64,000 bases of DNA from assembly GCA_018907035.1 (NCBI GenBank), contig JACCIC010000003.1, positions 8,571,001 through 8,635,000 on the forward strand. The letters are read 5' to 3'. A program made the translations under genes and the position numbers. Origin of the DNA: Sycobia sp. Sy_11. Its lineage: Eukaryota; Arthropoda; Insecta; Hymenoptera; Epichrysomallidae. The notes under the pieces were generated by a model that was not told where the DNA came from, made no database searches, and worked only from the letters and a program-made list of their open reading frames with translations. This document shows positions 22,527-32,049 of this stretch, piece after piece; position 1 is the stretch's first letter, and every line of letters starts with the position of its first letter.

Positions 22527-22576
22527 GTACGACGAATTATTGAATAATTAACTTATTCAATAATTTCCAGTCGTGC
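22527..22576. other. Strong stem-loop, 13-bp perfect stem plus 7-bp outer stem
   Basis: The arms AATTATTGAATAA (22535-22547) and TTATTCAATAATT (22553-22565) pair perfectly around a TTAAC loop. Outside a small asymmetric internal loop, GTACGAC (22527-22533) pairs with GTCGTGC (22570-22576) through one G-T wobble. This is the best non-microsatellite hairpin I found. It is short for an animal microRNA precursor. It also contains an acceptor-like aatttccag at 22562-22570. Confidence 0.7.
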
Positions 22577-23463
22577 GCCTGTATAGCCACATTTTGTCAC
22601 GAAGTCTTGGGCACTGAAATTATTTACAAAAGACAAAATCTCAGAGCGACTTCATGCAGTTGTACATTGTAACGATTGTAATAACGCGAATGACAATTTC
22701 TTTATTTTGTGAATAGTTTTTGAATGAAGCATTTTTCGGTCTTCCCGAAACTTATACTCGATTCGCAAGTAACGAAAGTATTATTAAACTTGCGCTTTGC
22801 TTTATAAGACGTTATTGTTAATACTAATTAGTGAAGCCATTGTATGCCTCGACAGTCGATCGCGAAATTTTTATTAACGTGGAGAATATAACATTAATAA
22901 ATCTTTGCTCGCGTTATATTTCTCAAAGACATACAGTTTCGTTTAAACGCGATGGTTCATCTTGATTCTAGATTAAATTATGCTTATCGCACGTTTTGTA
23001 CGACTCGTGCCGCACCCGGTACGCTACTTATTCCCACAGTGATTCTGTTTAAAAGTAAAATTTTAATCAACATCGTCGAATAGTCCATAATATCGTAAAT
23101 GAAATAATAAAACTGTTATATATTTATTAAAAGAAGAAAAACTGTTTGTTCAAATAATATTTAATACTATTAACAAAATAAAATATTCGGAAAATTCATC
23201 ACACCAAATAAAACAAAAAATATAAAAGACCGAAGTCTCGATGGAGATCGAGTGAGAGACAAAATAAAAAAAGAAAAAAAAAGATGAACGGAAGACGACG
23301 AAACTGGCACCGAGGCATCAACACTACTACATACACCCAAAACTGGCTTTTCCAAGCCGAACTTTTCCAAACCCGTGCGATAAAGGCGTCGCGCTGCGAT
23401 TTCGCCAAACAACGTGTTCATTGTTGCCCGCCGCGACGCCGCCGCAACGTCGTCGTCGTTCTC
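22577..23463. other. Unique sequence, no gene seen
   Basis: From 22571 a frame is open for about 36 codons (SCACIATFCHEVLGTEIIYK...) after the acceptor-like end of the hairpin, but nothing joins it. The rest is AT-rich with an A-rich patch near 23210-23285. Confidence 0.45.
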
Positions 23464-23486
23464 CCTCCTCCTCCTCCTCCTCCTCC
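23464..23486 (+). repeat. (CTC)n
   Basis: Triplet run of about seven units within a trinucleotide-rich patch (CGCCGC, GTCGTC). Confidence 0.9.
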
Positions 23487-23837
23487 ACCTTGTCCTCGAC
23501 AATTCGACCCCCGGGCGCGCGGCTGCGGGGAGCGAAAAAACGCGCGGAAGCGGCGCGGCACGGGAAATAAACCGCGCGGGACGATACATTTGTCTGGTTT
23601 ATATATATATATATAAGTATGGAAATGCGCGTGGGTATGAGAACGTGATGCCTCTTCGTCTAGAGAGAGAAAAAGAGAGAGAAAGAGAGAGAAGGGTAGG
23701 CGATGCAACAATTTTCACACTCCACCCTACGGCTTTCCTAAAATGCCGTATAAGGGGAGGGCTTTTAATGGTGGGTTTATGTATGCGAGCATTGCGTTTA
23801 TTTTTGTCTTCCTTTTGTTCTTGACAAATTGGCTCTG

Positions 23838-23864
23838 TGCTTTTTATTGTTTCTCTTTCCACAG
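23838..23864 (+). other. Acceptor-like pyrimidine tract
   Basis: The sequence gctttttattgtttctctttccacag ends at 23864 and matches the 3' splice consensus well. Frames after it close within about 50 bases. No matching donor is convincing. It is a candidate terminal or untranslated exon boundary at best. Confidence 0.15.
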
Positions 23865-24488
23865 ATCGTTTTAAAAATCTTATTATGAATGAACTTTATA
23901 AATGACTATGTATCACTGAAAAGTTCATATTTTTCATATTAATTTTATCCTTTTATCGTAGAAAGGATGTAAATCGAAATTTTGTAATTTACGTTGAAAA
24001 TAATTTAATACAGTATTTATTGATAATAGTACATAAAAAGGCTAAAAAATTGTTTGTCAATAAAAATTGTCATTTTGTTAATGATGAAGCCTAGAAACTT
24101 ATCCTTCTCATCTTGGTATTTTTATGTGTAATCATTGGGGTCAAGAGTTGAATTTCTATTACGGAAAGAAGTGAGATATGTGATTAAGATAAAAAAATCC
24201 ATCCAAATTCCAGGCCTCCGGATTGTGACGTTTTTGCCCGATCGTTCACGTGCGACTGTGCGCGTGGCTAAATAGTCATTCGGTCCATCAGTCTGATTTC
24301 GACCGACTTCTACGGACGCCACGTCGCGTAAAGTTGCCCGGCTTTCAAAATTTCCGCTCAGATCCAGTCGGATCTTCCTCAATGATCACTTGCCTCAATT
24401 GTGCGCATTGCAATTTCGACGTAGAGAGCGGATCGTCGCGTGCCTTCGTTCCGCGACTCTGTTGAGAGAGCACGGCGAAGGGGCGGGT
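23865..24488. other. Unique sequence, no gene seen
   Basis: AT-rich to 24130. A minus-strand frame (24122-24382) has complex residues but no ATG near its start and no splice support. Confidence 0.5.
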
Positions 24489-24497
24489 GGGGGGGGG
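24489..24497 (+). repeat. G9 run
   Basis: Nine G within a G-rich patch from 24470 to 24515. Confidence 0.88.
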
Positions 24498-24602
24498 TGG
24501 TGTGAGGTGGGCAGAGGCGTTCAACAAAGGGCCATAAGGGACCGCGGGTGTGACGATCGTTAACCGCGCGTCGCACACAGGCGGACCGAGCGGGCTATTG
24601 CG

Positions 24603-24616
24603 TTTTTTTTTTTTTT
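24603..24616 (+). repeat. T14 run
   Basis: Poly-T within T-rich sequence. Confidence 0.9.
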
Positions 24617-24894
24617 GTTTTCTTCTCCTGCTTTGTTTTTTCTCGTCGTCGCGCCCGTCGTCCCGCTGTACCGGCGCGCCATCGTGGGACTCTCTTGGGA
24701 ATTGTCCAAGCGTCGAAAGGGAGACGCCCGCCCGCGGCGCATCCTTTATGCGCCTTCCTCGCGCGCTCTTCCTTCTGCTCACGTCTCTCGGGAGCTTCGA
24801 AGTTCTGACGTCTCTATTTCTCCCCCCCTAGTCTCCCTCTCTCTGCCGGCTTCTCTCTCGGTAGAAATCGGTAAGGAATATATGATAAGGATAT

Positions 24895-25560
24895 AGGGGG
24901 CATTTACTGAACTCAGGTCCATAGACGGAATGTACACGAAGAAGATCCATTTACTAAAAAACCATTTATTATTTGCGTATTAAAAATTAATTGATTAGCG
25001 CCCAATACGCGAAATATGTCAAACTAACTTTTTCTATAAGATTACGTAAAAATATCGTTTGCAATTGAACGGATTTTGGCTATTTCGAAAAGAAAAATCA
25101 TCGCTAGATTGGTCAATTAGACTTCAAAAATGATCGCTGGACAAACAAAAAAAAAGAGCCGATGTGCTGAATAAAGACTCGAAGTCAACAACAAAGTAGA
25201 TGCTAATATATTTTTTTTTTTTCATTAATACCGATCGTATCTTCGTCAATTACTTAAAGATATGTCATTAAAATTCCGGTAAAAAGACGATATTATTTCA
25301 GATTTTGCACTTCAAAATTATCTGATAATTCATTTACATTATATGTATATTTATTAAAACGATAAACATTTCGGCATTCCTAAAGAGCTGAACTCTCGAC
25401 GACTCGCCAAGTTACGGATATCCAAATGGATGCATGTGCCGTAATTATATGCATGTGGAAAGCCGAATGATCGATGGTATGTAAACGCTAAACAGCTCGC
25501 GGATTAAGACTAATGTGGAAAATAAACATATTTTCCCCGCGAGTTTCGAGAAAACAGATC
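24895..25560. other. Unique AT-rich sequence, no gene seen
   Basis: No repeats except a T run near 25210 and an A run near 25150; all frames short. Confidence 0.6.
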
Positions 25561-25645
25561 TGTACATAATTCAGTATATATATACATATATATGTACGGA
25601 TATGTACATATGTACATACATACATACGTATATATGTACGCGTAC
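25561..25645. repeat. Cluster of GTAC palindromes
   Basis: About 85 bases contain repeated TGTACA/GTAC words, including the perfect 18-bp palindrome TATGTACATATGTACATA at 25601-25618 and ATGTACGCGTACAT near 25634. It is a degenerate (TATG/TACA) microsatellite with unusual dyad symmetry. Confidence 0.6.
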
Positions 25646-25873
25646 ATTATTGGCATAAACGAGCGACGCCCGGGCAAAATCTCAAACGCAGAACCCGGCG
25701 CGGTGCGCGCGCCATCCGAGTGAAAACCGCTGGTGCGAGTGACGCCCGCTCGGGCGAGCTCATTTCATTTACCGGCGCGGGCGGCTGCCTTTTTATTTGC
25801 ACCGCGCAAATTCGCAGTCGAGCCAGCGTTCTTTACTTTTTTTTGTTTTTTGTTTCTTTCTTCTCTCATTTTG

Positions 25874-25912
25874 CCCCCCCCCTCTCTCTCTCTCTCTCTC
25901 TCACTCACTCAC
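25874..25912 (+). repeat. C9 run, (CT)n and (CTCA)n
   Basis: Nine C lead into a CT run and then CACTCACTCAC. Confidence 0.92.
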
Positions 25913-26055
25913 GAGGCCTTTTAAGAGAACACACGCATCGGCGAGGGCCTCACTGACCCAAAAAACTCGGTCGAGAGATGGAATTAAATGCTTGCCCACC
26001 TAAGAACGCACCTGGGACGCGCCAACTCGTTGTTTTCTGATTCCATCCGTCTCTT

Positions 26056-26058
<3 letters not shown>

Positions 26059-26104
<46 letters not shown>

Positions 26105-26120
26105 TTCTTTCTCTCCTTCT
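26059..26120 (+). repeat. (CT)n, 38 bp perfect then imperfect
   Basis: A perfect CT run to 26096, then a degenerate continuation with TTT interruptions. Confidence 0.95.
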
Positions 26121-26217
26121 CTCTATTTTTGTTCTTCTTTTATTATTGCTGATCTGCGCACGGGAGGTCAATAGCTTTGTGTACGAGTAATACACCGCAC
26201 AGTACTGTCGCCATCGA

Positions 26218-26225
<8 letters not shown>

Positions 26226-26273
<48 letters not shown>
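26226..26273. repeat. (AT)24, 48 bp
   Basis: Uninterrupted AT run. Confidence 0.96.
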
Positions 26274-26275
<2 letters not shown>

Positions 26276-26413
26276 ATACATATAGGCTTTGTTGTTGGAA
26301 CGAGCGATAAAGCCGCGTACCACGAGCGCTCGCGATATCGCGCTCCCGAACGAGACGATTTTCATTTTTATACCGAGCATCGTGGAACTTTTTCCCTCCC
26401 TCGGGCGAGAAAA

Positions 26414-26418
<5 letters not shown>

Positions 26419-26483
<65 letters not shown>
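26419..26483 (+). repeat. (AG)n, 53 bp, then (ACAG)3
   Basis: A long perfect AG run whose unit changes to ACAG at its end. Confidence 0.96.
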
Positions 26484-26949
26484 GGGAATGAATCGCTGTT
26501 TCGTTCTTTGTACCTTGATCGTTTTTTTTTTGTCCGCAATTACATATTGGATTTGTGCGCCGAGGCGCCGTTTCGAAAAGATACGCACGCTCATTATGTA
26601 CCAAAGGTAGCTTGTATATATATGTGCATATGTGGACACGCGCGCGCGCGTGTGTGCGAACCGTGTCGTAACTTTGCGCAAATTAGTGAGATATATTATG
26701 TATCTGTATACGTGTAATTATGTGCCTTTTGCTTTTTTTTTACTCGCCGCACATATCTCTCCCTCTCTTTCTATCTTTCTATCTCTTGGCCTTTCTCGAA
26801 TTTTTAGAATTGTCGATAAATATAATAAGCGCCGAGTTCTCATTAGGAAGACGCGTGCCTAACGTTTTATAAGCAGGCAAAGATTTATTTGATAGGCATA
26901 GATAAATCATCAAATGGCTAGCCGAGCGCAATGATCGAATGGATGGGCC

Positions 26950-26951
<2 letters not shown>

Positions 26952-27017
<66 letters not shown>
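26952..27017 (+). repeat. Compound (AT)n(GA)n
   Basis: AT run (26952-26980) fused directly to a GA run (26981-27017). Confidence 0.96.
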
Positions 27018-27020
<3 letters not shown>

Positions 27021-27264
27021 ATAGTCTTTAAATGCCTCCGTCGCCCAAGGCGTTCTTGGAGTCGAAAGTAGCGCATCATCCGAGCAATAAATATAACTTT
27101 ATTTTTCTCCGATGTGTGTGTACCCTTTAAACCCTCTCCGGGCTATTTTAACGACTCCTACCCCACCTCCTCCAACTCCAACCCTCCCACGGAGTAGGTG
27201 CTGCCGCGCTATACATTTTTTTTCTAAGAACAATCAAAAGCTGGAAATCGCCTTCGTTTTGCAT

Positions 27265-27319
27265 TCTCTCTCTCATTCACTCTCTTTCTCTCTCTCTCCC
27301 CCTCTCTCTCTCTCTCTCC
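27265..27319 (+). repeat. (CT)n, imperfect
   Basis: CT-rich run with AT, TT and CCC interruptions. Confidence 0.92.
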
Positions 27320-27443
27320 TTTTTTAATGATCTATTAGAGCGCAAAAACAGCCATTATAATTTGCGTACACGAAATCGTCGTCGGAACGAGAAGCTGCTC
27401 GCATCACTGCAATTATAGATTGGTAATAACATCGGGCGGAACA

Positions 27444-27451
<8 letters not shown>

Positions 27452-27483
<32 letters not shown>
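27452..27483. repeat. (AT)16
   Basis: Uninterrupted AT run. Confidence 0.95.
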
Positions 27484-27484
<1 letters not shown>

Positions 27485-27622
27485 CCTTTTATTACACGCA
27501 AGTGAATTATACACGTTTCGTTATTTCTGCCCGTTCTGTTCCTGTATAGCCATAGACATACAACATAATTTGCATTTTTTATCCACATCTGCATAGGCAT
27601 TAATTTATTAGGTTAGCTGTAG

Positions 27623-27625
<3 letters not shown>

Positions 27626-27674
<49 letters not shown>
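27626..27674. repeat. (AT)n, 49 bp
   Basis: Uninterrupted AT run. Confidence 0.96.
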
Positions 27675-27676
<2 letters not shown>

Positions 27677-27848
27677 CGGTAGCAAAATTAGAATAAAAAT
27701 AAACATGGTCAAAGTAATTAAAATTATAGGCGTAATTCCATTAAAGAAAATTATAACTACTTGGTATTTACAACTCGACCGTAAATCACTATAGCTTCCA
27801 TATATACACACATCCGTATATGTACATACACACAGATGCGCACGTATA

Positions 27849-27852
<4 letters not shown>

Positions 27853-27886
<34 letters not shown>
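27853..27886. repeat. (CA)17
   Basis: Uninterrupted CA run preceded by a few CG/TA steps. Confidence 0.95.
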
Positions 27887-27887
<1 letters not shown>

Positions 27888-27980
27888 CCTCAGAGAGTAA
27901 ACAAAGCCGATCTTTAACGATCGGAAGAGTCCGACTATTGCTCGATCGGATCCGTGCACTGGCACTCGTGCAGCTTCCAA

Positions 27981-27981
<1 letters not shown>

Positions 27982-28032
<51 letters not shown>
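27982..28032. repeat. (AT)n, 51 bp
   Basis: Uninterrupted AT run. Confidence 0.96.
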
Positions 28033-28039
<7 letters not shown>

Positions 28040-28376
28040 CTTATATTACAGTCGCTTCGTGCCGCGTGAAAAACGAGAAAGAACTCAGCACCGTATAGGC
28101 CATTAAGTCGCTATCCTTTACGGCAAATGCCAGTAGCCGGTATGGACGTATAAGTAGCCGCAATTGCACGCATTATAGGCGCGAGTTATCAGGTCGTTAT
28201 AGAGCGACGATATTTGATTTATCATTAGTACATAAATATATATCGAGGAAGATTAAGCGAACGAGTAAATGCGACATTACCGAAGGGTTAAATTTATCTC
28301 CTTTACGTTTTTTCCCCCTTTTATCCCATTTTTTATTGGATAGATCGCAAGGCGGGATGGAAAAGTGACTTTTTCA
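28033..28376. other. Unique sequence, no gene seen
   Basis: Mixed composition without repeats or supported frames. Confidence 0.55.
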
Positions 28377-28394
28377 TTACCGTGCCCACGGTAA
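28377..28394. other. 18-bp dyad TTACCGTG-CC-CACGGTAA
   Basis: Two 8-base arms pair perfectly around CC. This is the kind of dyad bound by dimeric regulators, but no known site is matched. Confidence 0.6.
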
Positions 28395-28616
28395 GGCGCA
28401 TGTTTTTTTCCTCGACAATACTACGAACGTACCCGGAAAAGTACGAGCGGTCGTTTCACGGCTGTTTTGCGTAATATAAAGTCCTTATACCAATGTAACG
28501 ATCGTCGTTTTTTCTTTTCTTTTTTTTTTTAACGATAGCGGATGGAGTTTTTTTTTTGTTTTGTTAAACCGCGCACGAAATCGCCATCGGCTGTTTATAC
28601 GCCGAAACTCGAGAGC

Positions 28617-28623
28617 CAGCGGC

Positions 28624-28659
<36 letters not shown>

Positions 28660-28674
28660 ACGTGATCGCCGCTG
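28617..28674. other. 30-base T run enclosed by a 10-bp inverted repeat
   Basis: CAGCGGCGAT (28617-28626) and ATCGCCGCTG (28665-28674) are perfect reverse complements. Between them are a run of T (28626-28655) and aattacgtg. The GC-rich arms around a T loop would fold as a stable hairpin. A poly-T run can also mark the minus-strand tail of a retroposed copy, but no element body is seen. Confidence 0.75.
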
Positions 28675-28828
28675 CGGCCTCGTATAAATTGCGACTCAAA
28701 ATCAGCGACTAATTATAAAAGACACAATCGTATCGTTTTCGTTCGGTGTTCGCGTCGAACTTCTTTTTGTGCTTTTTCTTTATTTTCTTCTTTTTTTATT
28801 ATCGCTCTCTGGTCATATATACAATTAT

Positions 28829-28839
28829 GGGGGGGGGGG
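28829..28839 (+). repeat. G11 run
   Basis: Eleven G in a row, about 100 bases upstream of the orphan frame at 28931. Confidence 0.9.
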
Positions 28840-28930
28840 ACAAGCGGCGCAAAACTCGAGACATAACTTTGGTTTCGCTGATACGGAATAAATGAAAATC
28901 GCATATATAAGAATATCCCTGTAGATATGT

Positions 28931-29347
28931 ATGTGTATGGATATTGGGAAGATGCGAATTATGTTTGCTCCGTATGTCCGTGCTAATAGAAGCGATCTCA
29001 TTATTGGTTCTATCGGATTATTTTCGTTATTGATCGGTAGAGACTGCGACGCTTATATGTGTGCTCGACAATGGAATGAAGGAACTGGATCAATATTGAC
29101 TTATAAGATGCTATTGTCAATTTTTCCGCATACTTTTATACACATACCCAAACGTATCCGATCAATTTCAAACTGCGAACCACACTTGATCGCAGCGTGT
29201 ATCGTTTGTCAATGCATTCCCGGTAAAAGCGGCAAGATCTCGAACGCGCGCGGCACAGAACCAGACTGCAAGACGACGAAGACAAAAAAAGTCCCACTAT
29301 GCAAATCAGCCGTAATACCGATTTTCCATACATACATATCGGCATAA
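28931..29347 (+). CDS. 138-codon orphan open frame, longest one free of low complexity
   Basis: A frame with a real ATG (MCMDIGKMRIMFAPY...) runs 138 codons to TAA without crossing any microsatellite, which is rare here. Residues about 24-37 (LIIGSIGLFSLLIG) are hydrophobic. The C-terminal half is Cys- and Lys-rich (ACIVCQCIPGKSG). TATA-like tatataa lies at 28903-28909, too close to the ATG for a normal 5' leader. An AATAAA-type signal (aataaaa) lies near 29470, about 120 bases after the stop. I recognise no family. In 64 kb a few such frames are expected by chance, so coding status is open. Confidence 0.22.
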   Translation: MCMDIGKMRIMFAPYVRANRSDLIIGSIGLFSLLIGRDCDAYMCARQWNEGTGSILTYKMLLSIFPHTFIHIPKRIRSISNCEPHLIAACIVCQCIPGKSGKISNARGTEPDCKTTKTKKVPLCKSAVIPIFHTYISA

Positions 29348-29500
29348 TCGATATTGCGATCAAAGCGCGGGGACCGCGCGCGCTCGCCGTGGCAGCGGGG
29401 CCCCGCGGAGAAAAGCTTCCGCTCGGCTCTCTGAGTTATTGCGAAAAAAAAGTGCGCGGCGCCCCGGCATAATAAAATAGTCAATCGGTTTTACGAGGGA

Positions 29501-29541
29501 GCGGCGGCGGCGGCGACGGCAACAGCAGCAGCAGCAGCAGT
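29501..29541 (+). repeat. (GCG)5 then (CAG)6
   Basis: Two triplet runs separated by ACGGCAA. In one frame they read Arg then Gln, then a TAG stop, so this is not a glutamine-rich exon as it stands. Confidence 0.92.
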
Positions 29542-29620
29542 AGGAGCAAACTTGAAACGAAAAATGCAAATAAAGAAAAATAAAAACAATCGTGTCGCCG
29601 GCGTTGGGGAGTGAGGGAGT

Positions 29621-29642
29621 GAGAGAGAGAGAGAGAGAGAGA
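29621..29642 (+). repeat. (GA)11
   Basis: GA run preceded by GTGAGGGAGT. Confidence 0.92.
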
Positions 29643-30151
29643 CAGAGATGGAGAGAGAAAGGATTGTGCTTAAAAGTAAAAGGGAAAACGAGGGTGAGGA
29701 GAAAAGGAAGGCGAAGAGTCCGGGGATAATTGCCGAGTATACGCCGGTTCAATTAAAAAGTCAATCAGCCGTGCGCGCGCGCGCTCGCGCGCTCCCGTGC
29801 ATTCGTGCGCGGTGCGCGCGTCGCGATACCGGCATTTTGCCTCGCCGCGCTCGCGCGCCCCGTCGACTCGCTCGACTTTCGTTCCGATTATAACCGAATT
29901 ATCGCCGCCGCGGCCTCTTCCACTCGCGCGCCCCCTCTCACTCCCGTGCCTTCCTCCCATCCCCCCGACGCGGTCGTAATACCGTTCTACGCTGCGTTAC
30001 ATTACGCTTTTCTCGGCGGTGGGTGGCAGGGGGGGGAGGCAGAAGGGCTATACGGAGGCGCGCAGCCGTTTTGAAAAGAGCGAGTTTTTGTTAACGATCC
30101 GCCCGTGCTGCACCAGTTCTCCTTCCCTTTTTTCTTCGCTCTCGTATATCC

Positions 30152-30157
<6 letters not shown>

Positions 30158-30209
<52 letters not shown>

Positions 30210-30211
30210 CG
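30158..30211 (+). repeat. (GT)22(GC)5 alternating tract
   Basis: A long GT run turns directly into GC steps, making 54 bases of unbroken purine-pyrimidine alternation. Confidence 0.96.
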
Positions 30212-30299
30212 TATGCGTTTCTCGAAATGCGCTCGTCGACGACGCGGCACGCGCGCGAGCAGAGGGAGCGGCCTGATATATTTCCCCTGTATCAGCTCG

Positions 30300-31033
30300 G
30301 AGGCGCCAGTAGCATTTACGTTAGCTTAAATAGGAATGAAGAAAAAAAAAGAAAATGAAAAAAGATTATCGCTTTATATATGTATATATGTATAATTTAT
30401 TCGACCAGGTGCGCGGCTCGGTCAATGTTTGTACACATTTCTCTCGTTCCGCGCGACTCTCGCATCGGGATATTTTCCGCCGTTCTCCTCGTCTCGCGAA
30501 AGAATGAGCCAATAATCTACTTTACGGCCTCATTACAGATAGCCGAAGCCGTTTTTCGAAGGCTTTTAATCGTATTTTTCCGCATCTGCGCACAACGCCG
30601 AGGCTCGACTCCTTTTTCTTCGTGATTTTTTTTTCCTTTTTTCTTCTTTACTGCTTCTTCTGTTTTGTTATCGTCCTCCAAACTTTATCGATTTATTCTC
30701 TTATTTATCGCTGGGTTTTATAGCGTCCGATTAAAAATGGCTCTCCCTTCTGCTGCTCGCTCGGTCTTCGGTTCGCGGTGCTAACAATCAACCGGTTATA
30801 TACCCGCGCGTTTGACACACGCACAAATGCGCGATTGGAAAAAATTAATATATATATATATACATGGGGTAGAGTGCGCCCACCATCCAAGATCGTTGGG
30901 CGGCGTTCGCTAAAGAGAAATATATAATACGACGCCGCGCTCTCTCTTCGGTTTTTCATTATAATACGCGGGAGCGACGCAGAAACCTATATATATTTGC
31001 ATATCGGAAACATTTCGCTCCCTTACTGTATCC

Positions 31034-31034
<1 letters not shown>
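30300..31034. other. Unique sequence, no gene seen
   Basis: T-rich around 30625-30660 and a short TA run at 30848; no supported exon. Confidence 0.5.

Positions 31035-31094
<60 letters not shown>
31035..31094. repeat. (AT)30, 60 bp
   Basis: The longest uninterrupted AT run in the window. Confidence 0.97.
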
Positions 31095-31096
<2 letters not shown>

Positions 31097-31434
31097 GTGG
31101 ATATCACAGAATGTGCCTCTGAACTGTAGACTTATCTGGAAACAAGCATTAGTGGCTCATTTGTGGTTGGCAGCGGAAAAAAACAAAAAAAAAAGAATTA
31201 TAATCAATAAAAAAAAATAGGAATAAAAAATCATCGAACGAGGAAATCGCCTAAAGATTTTAATAGCCGCCATTCATCCTAATGAAAGCATCGTTTGGAT
31301 TTTACGGATCCCGCTCGTTCAACCGCGCGAGCTGCAGACGTTTCTCGGTTTCTCTTTCGACAAGGCGACCCGGAGGAGCGAATCCTAAATTCCAATTAAA
31401 GGCTAACCTGCAGATCGTTGCGCGCCACTACCTG

Positions 31435-31490
31435 TCTCTCTCTCTCTCTCTCTCTCTTTCTCTCGCTCTCTCACTCTCTATCTCGCTCTC
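31435..31490 (+). repeat. (CT)n, imperfect
   Basis: CT run with TT, GC and AT interruptions. Confidence 0.92.
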
Positions 31491-31653
31491 TGAAGAGAGA
31501 GGAGAACCGAGGGAACATCGCCCTCCGTAGTAGCGAAGTGATTTACAGATCCTCAAAACCTGAAAATGAATTTACAGGTAGACCGCGCGCGATCTCTTTC
31601 TCTGGGGGCTAGCAAAGCGCGAGGACATAAATCGCCGGTAACAATAACGAGAC

Positions 31654-31658
<5 letters not shown>

Positions 31659-31738
<80 letters not shown>
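31659..31738 (+). repeat. Compound (CT)n-(AT)n
   Basis: CT run (31659-31687), two bases, then an AT run (31690-31738); the same order as at 5353. Confidence 0.95.
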
Positions 31739-31742
<4 letters not shown>

Positions 31743-31997
31743 TCTTTCTCTCTGTCTCCGTTATTCACGCGTACATTTGGTCACGCTCTCCCCTCGCGCG
31801 ATCTCGCCGACTTTTCGCTTCCTTTGGCACATTTACATGTAAAGATACGACACGTCTTTATGGAAAATTTTAGATTTAATTATGGCGAAGGAGGGAAGGG
31901 GGAAGCAGTACTTCTATTTCAGTTTTACGTAAATTATTGCAGACTCCCTGGGCTTTGTTTCTCGCACGACAATATGTTGTACGCCTCGCAGGAACTA

Positions 31998-31998
<1 letters not shown>

Positions 31999-32048
<50 letters not shown>
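31999..32048. repeat. (AT)25, 50 bp
   Basis: Flanked by ctag and tagc, so the symmetry extends slightly. Confidence 0.96.

Positions 32049-32049
<1 letters not shown>

Noticed and set aside
29501..29541. (CAG)n as a possible polyglutamine exon
   Set aside because: The frame reading Gln hits TAG right after the repeat, and no splice sites surround it.
31560..31590. tttacag|gtagacc on the plus strand
   Set aside because: The pyrimidine tract is too short and the donor is weak.
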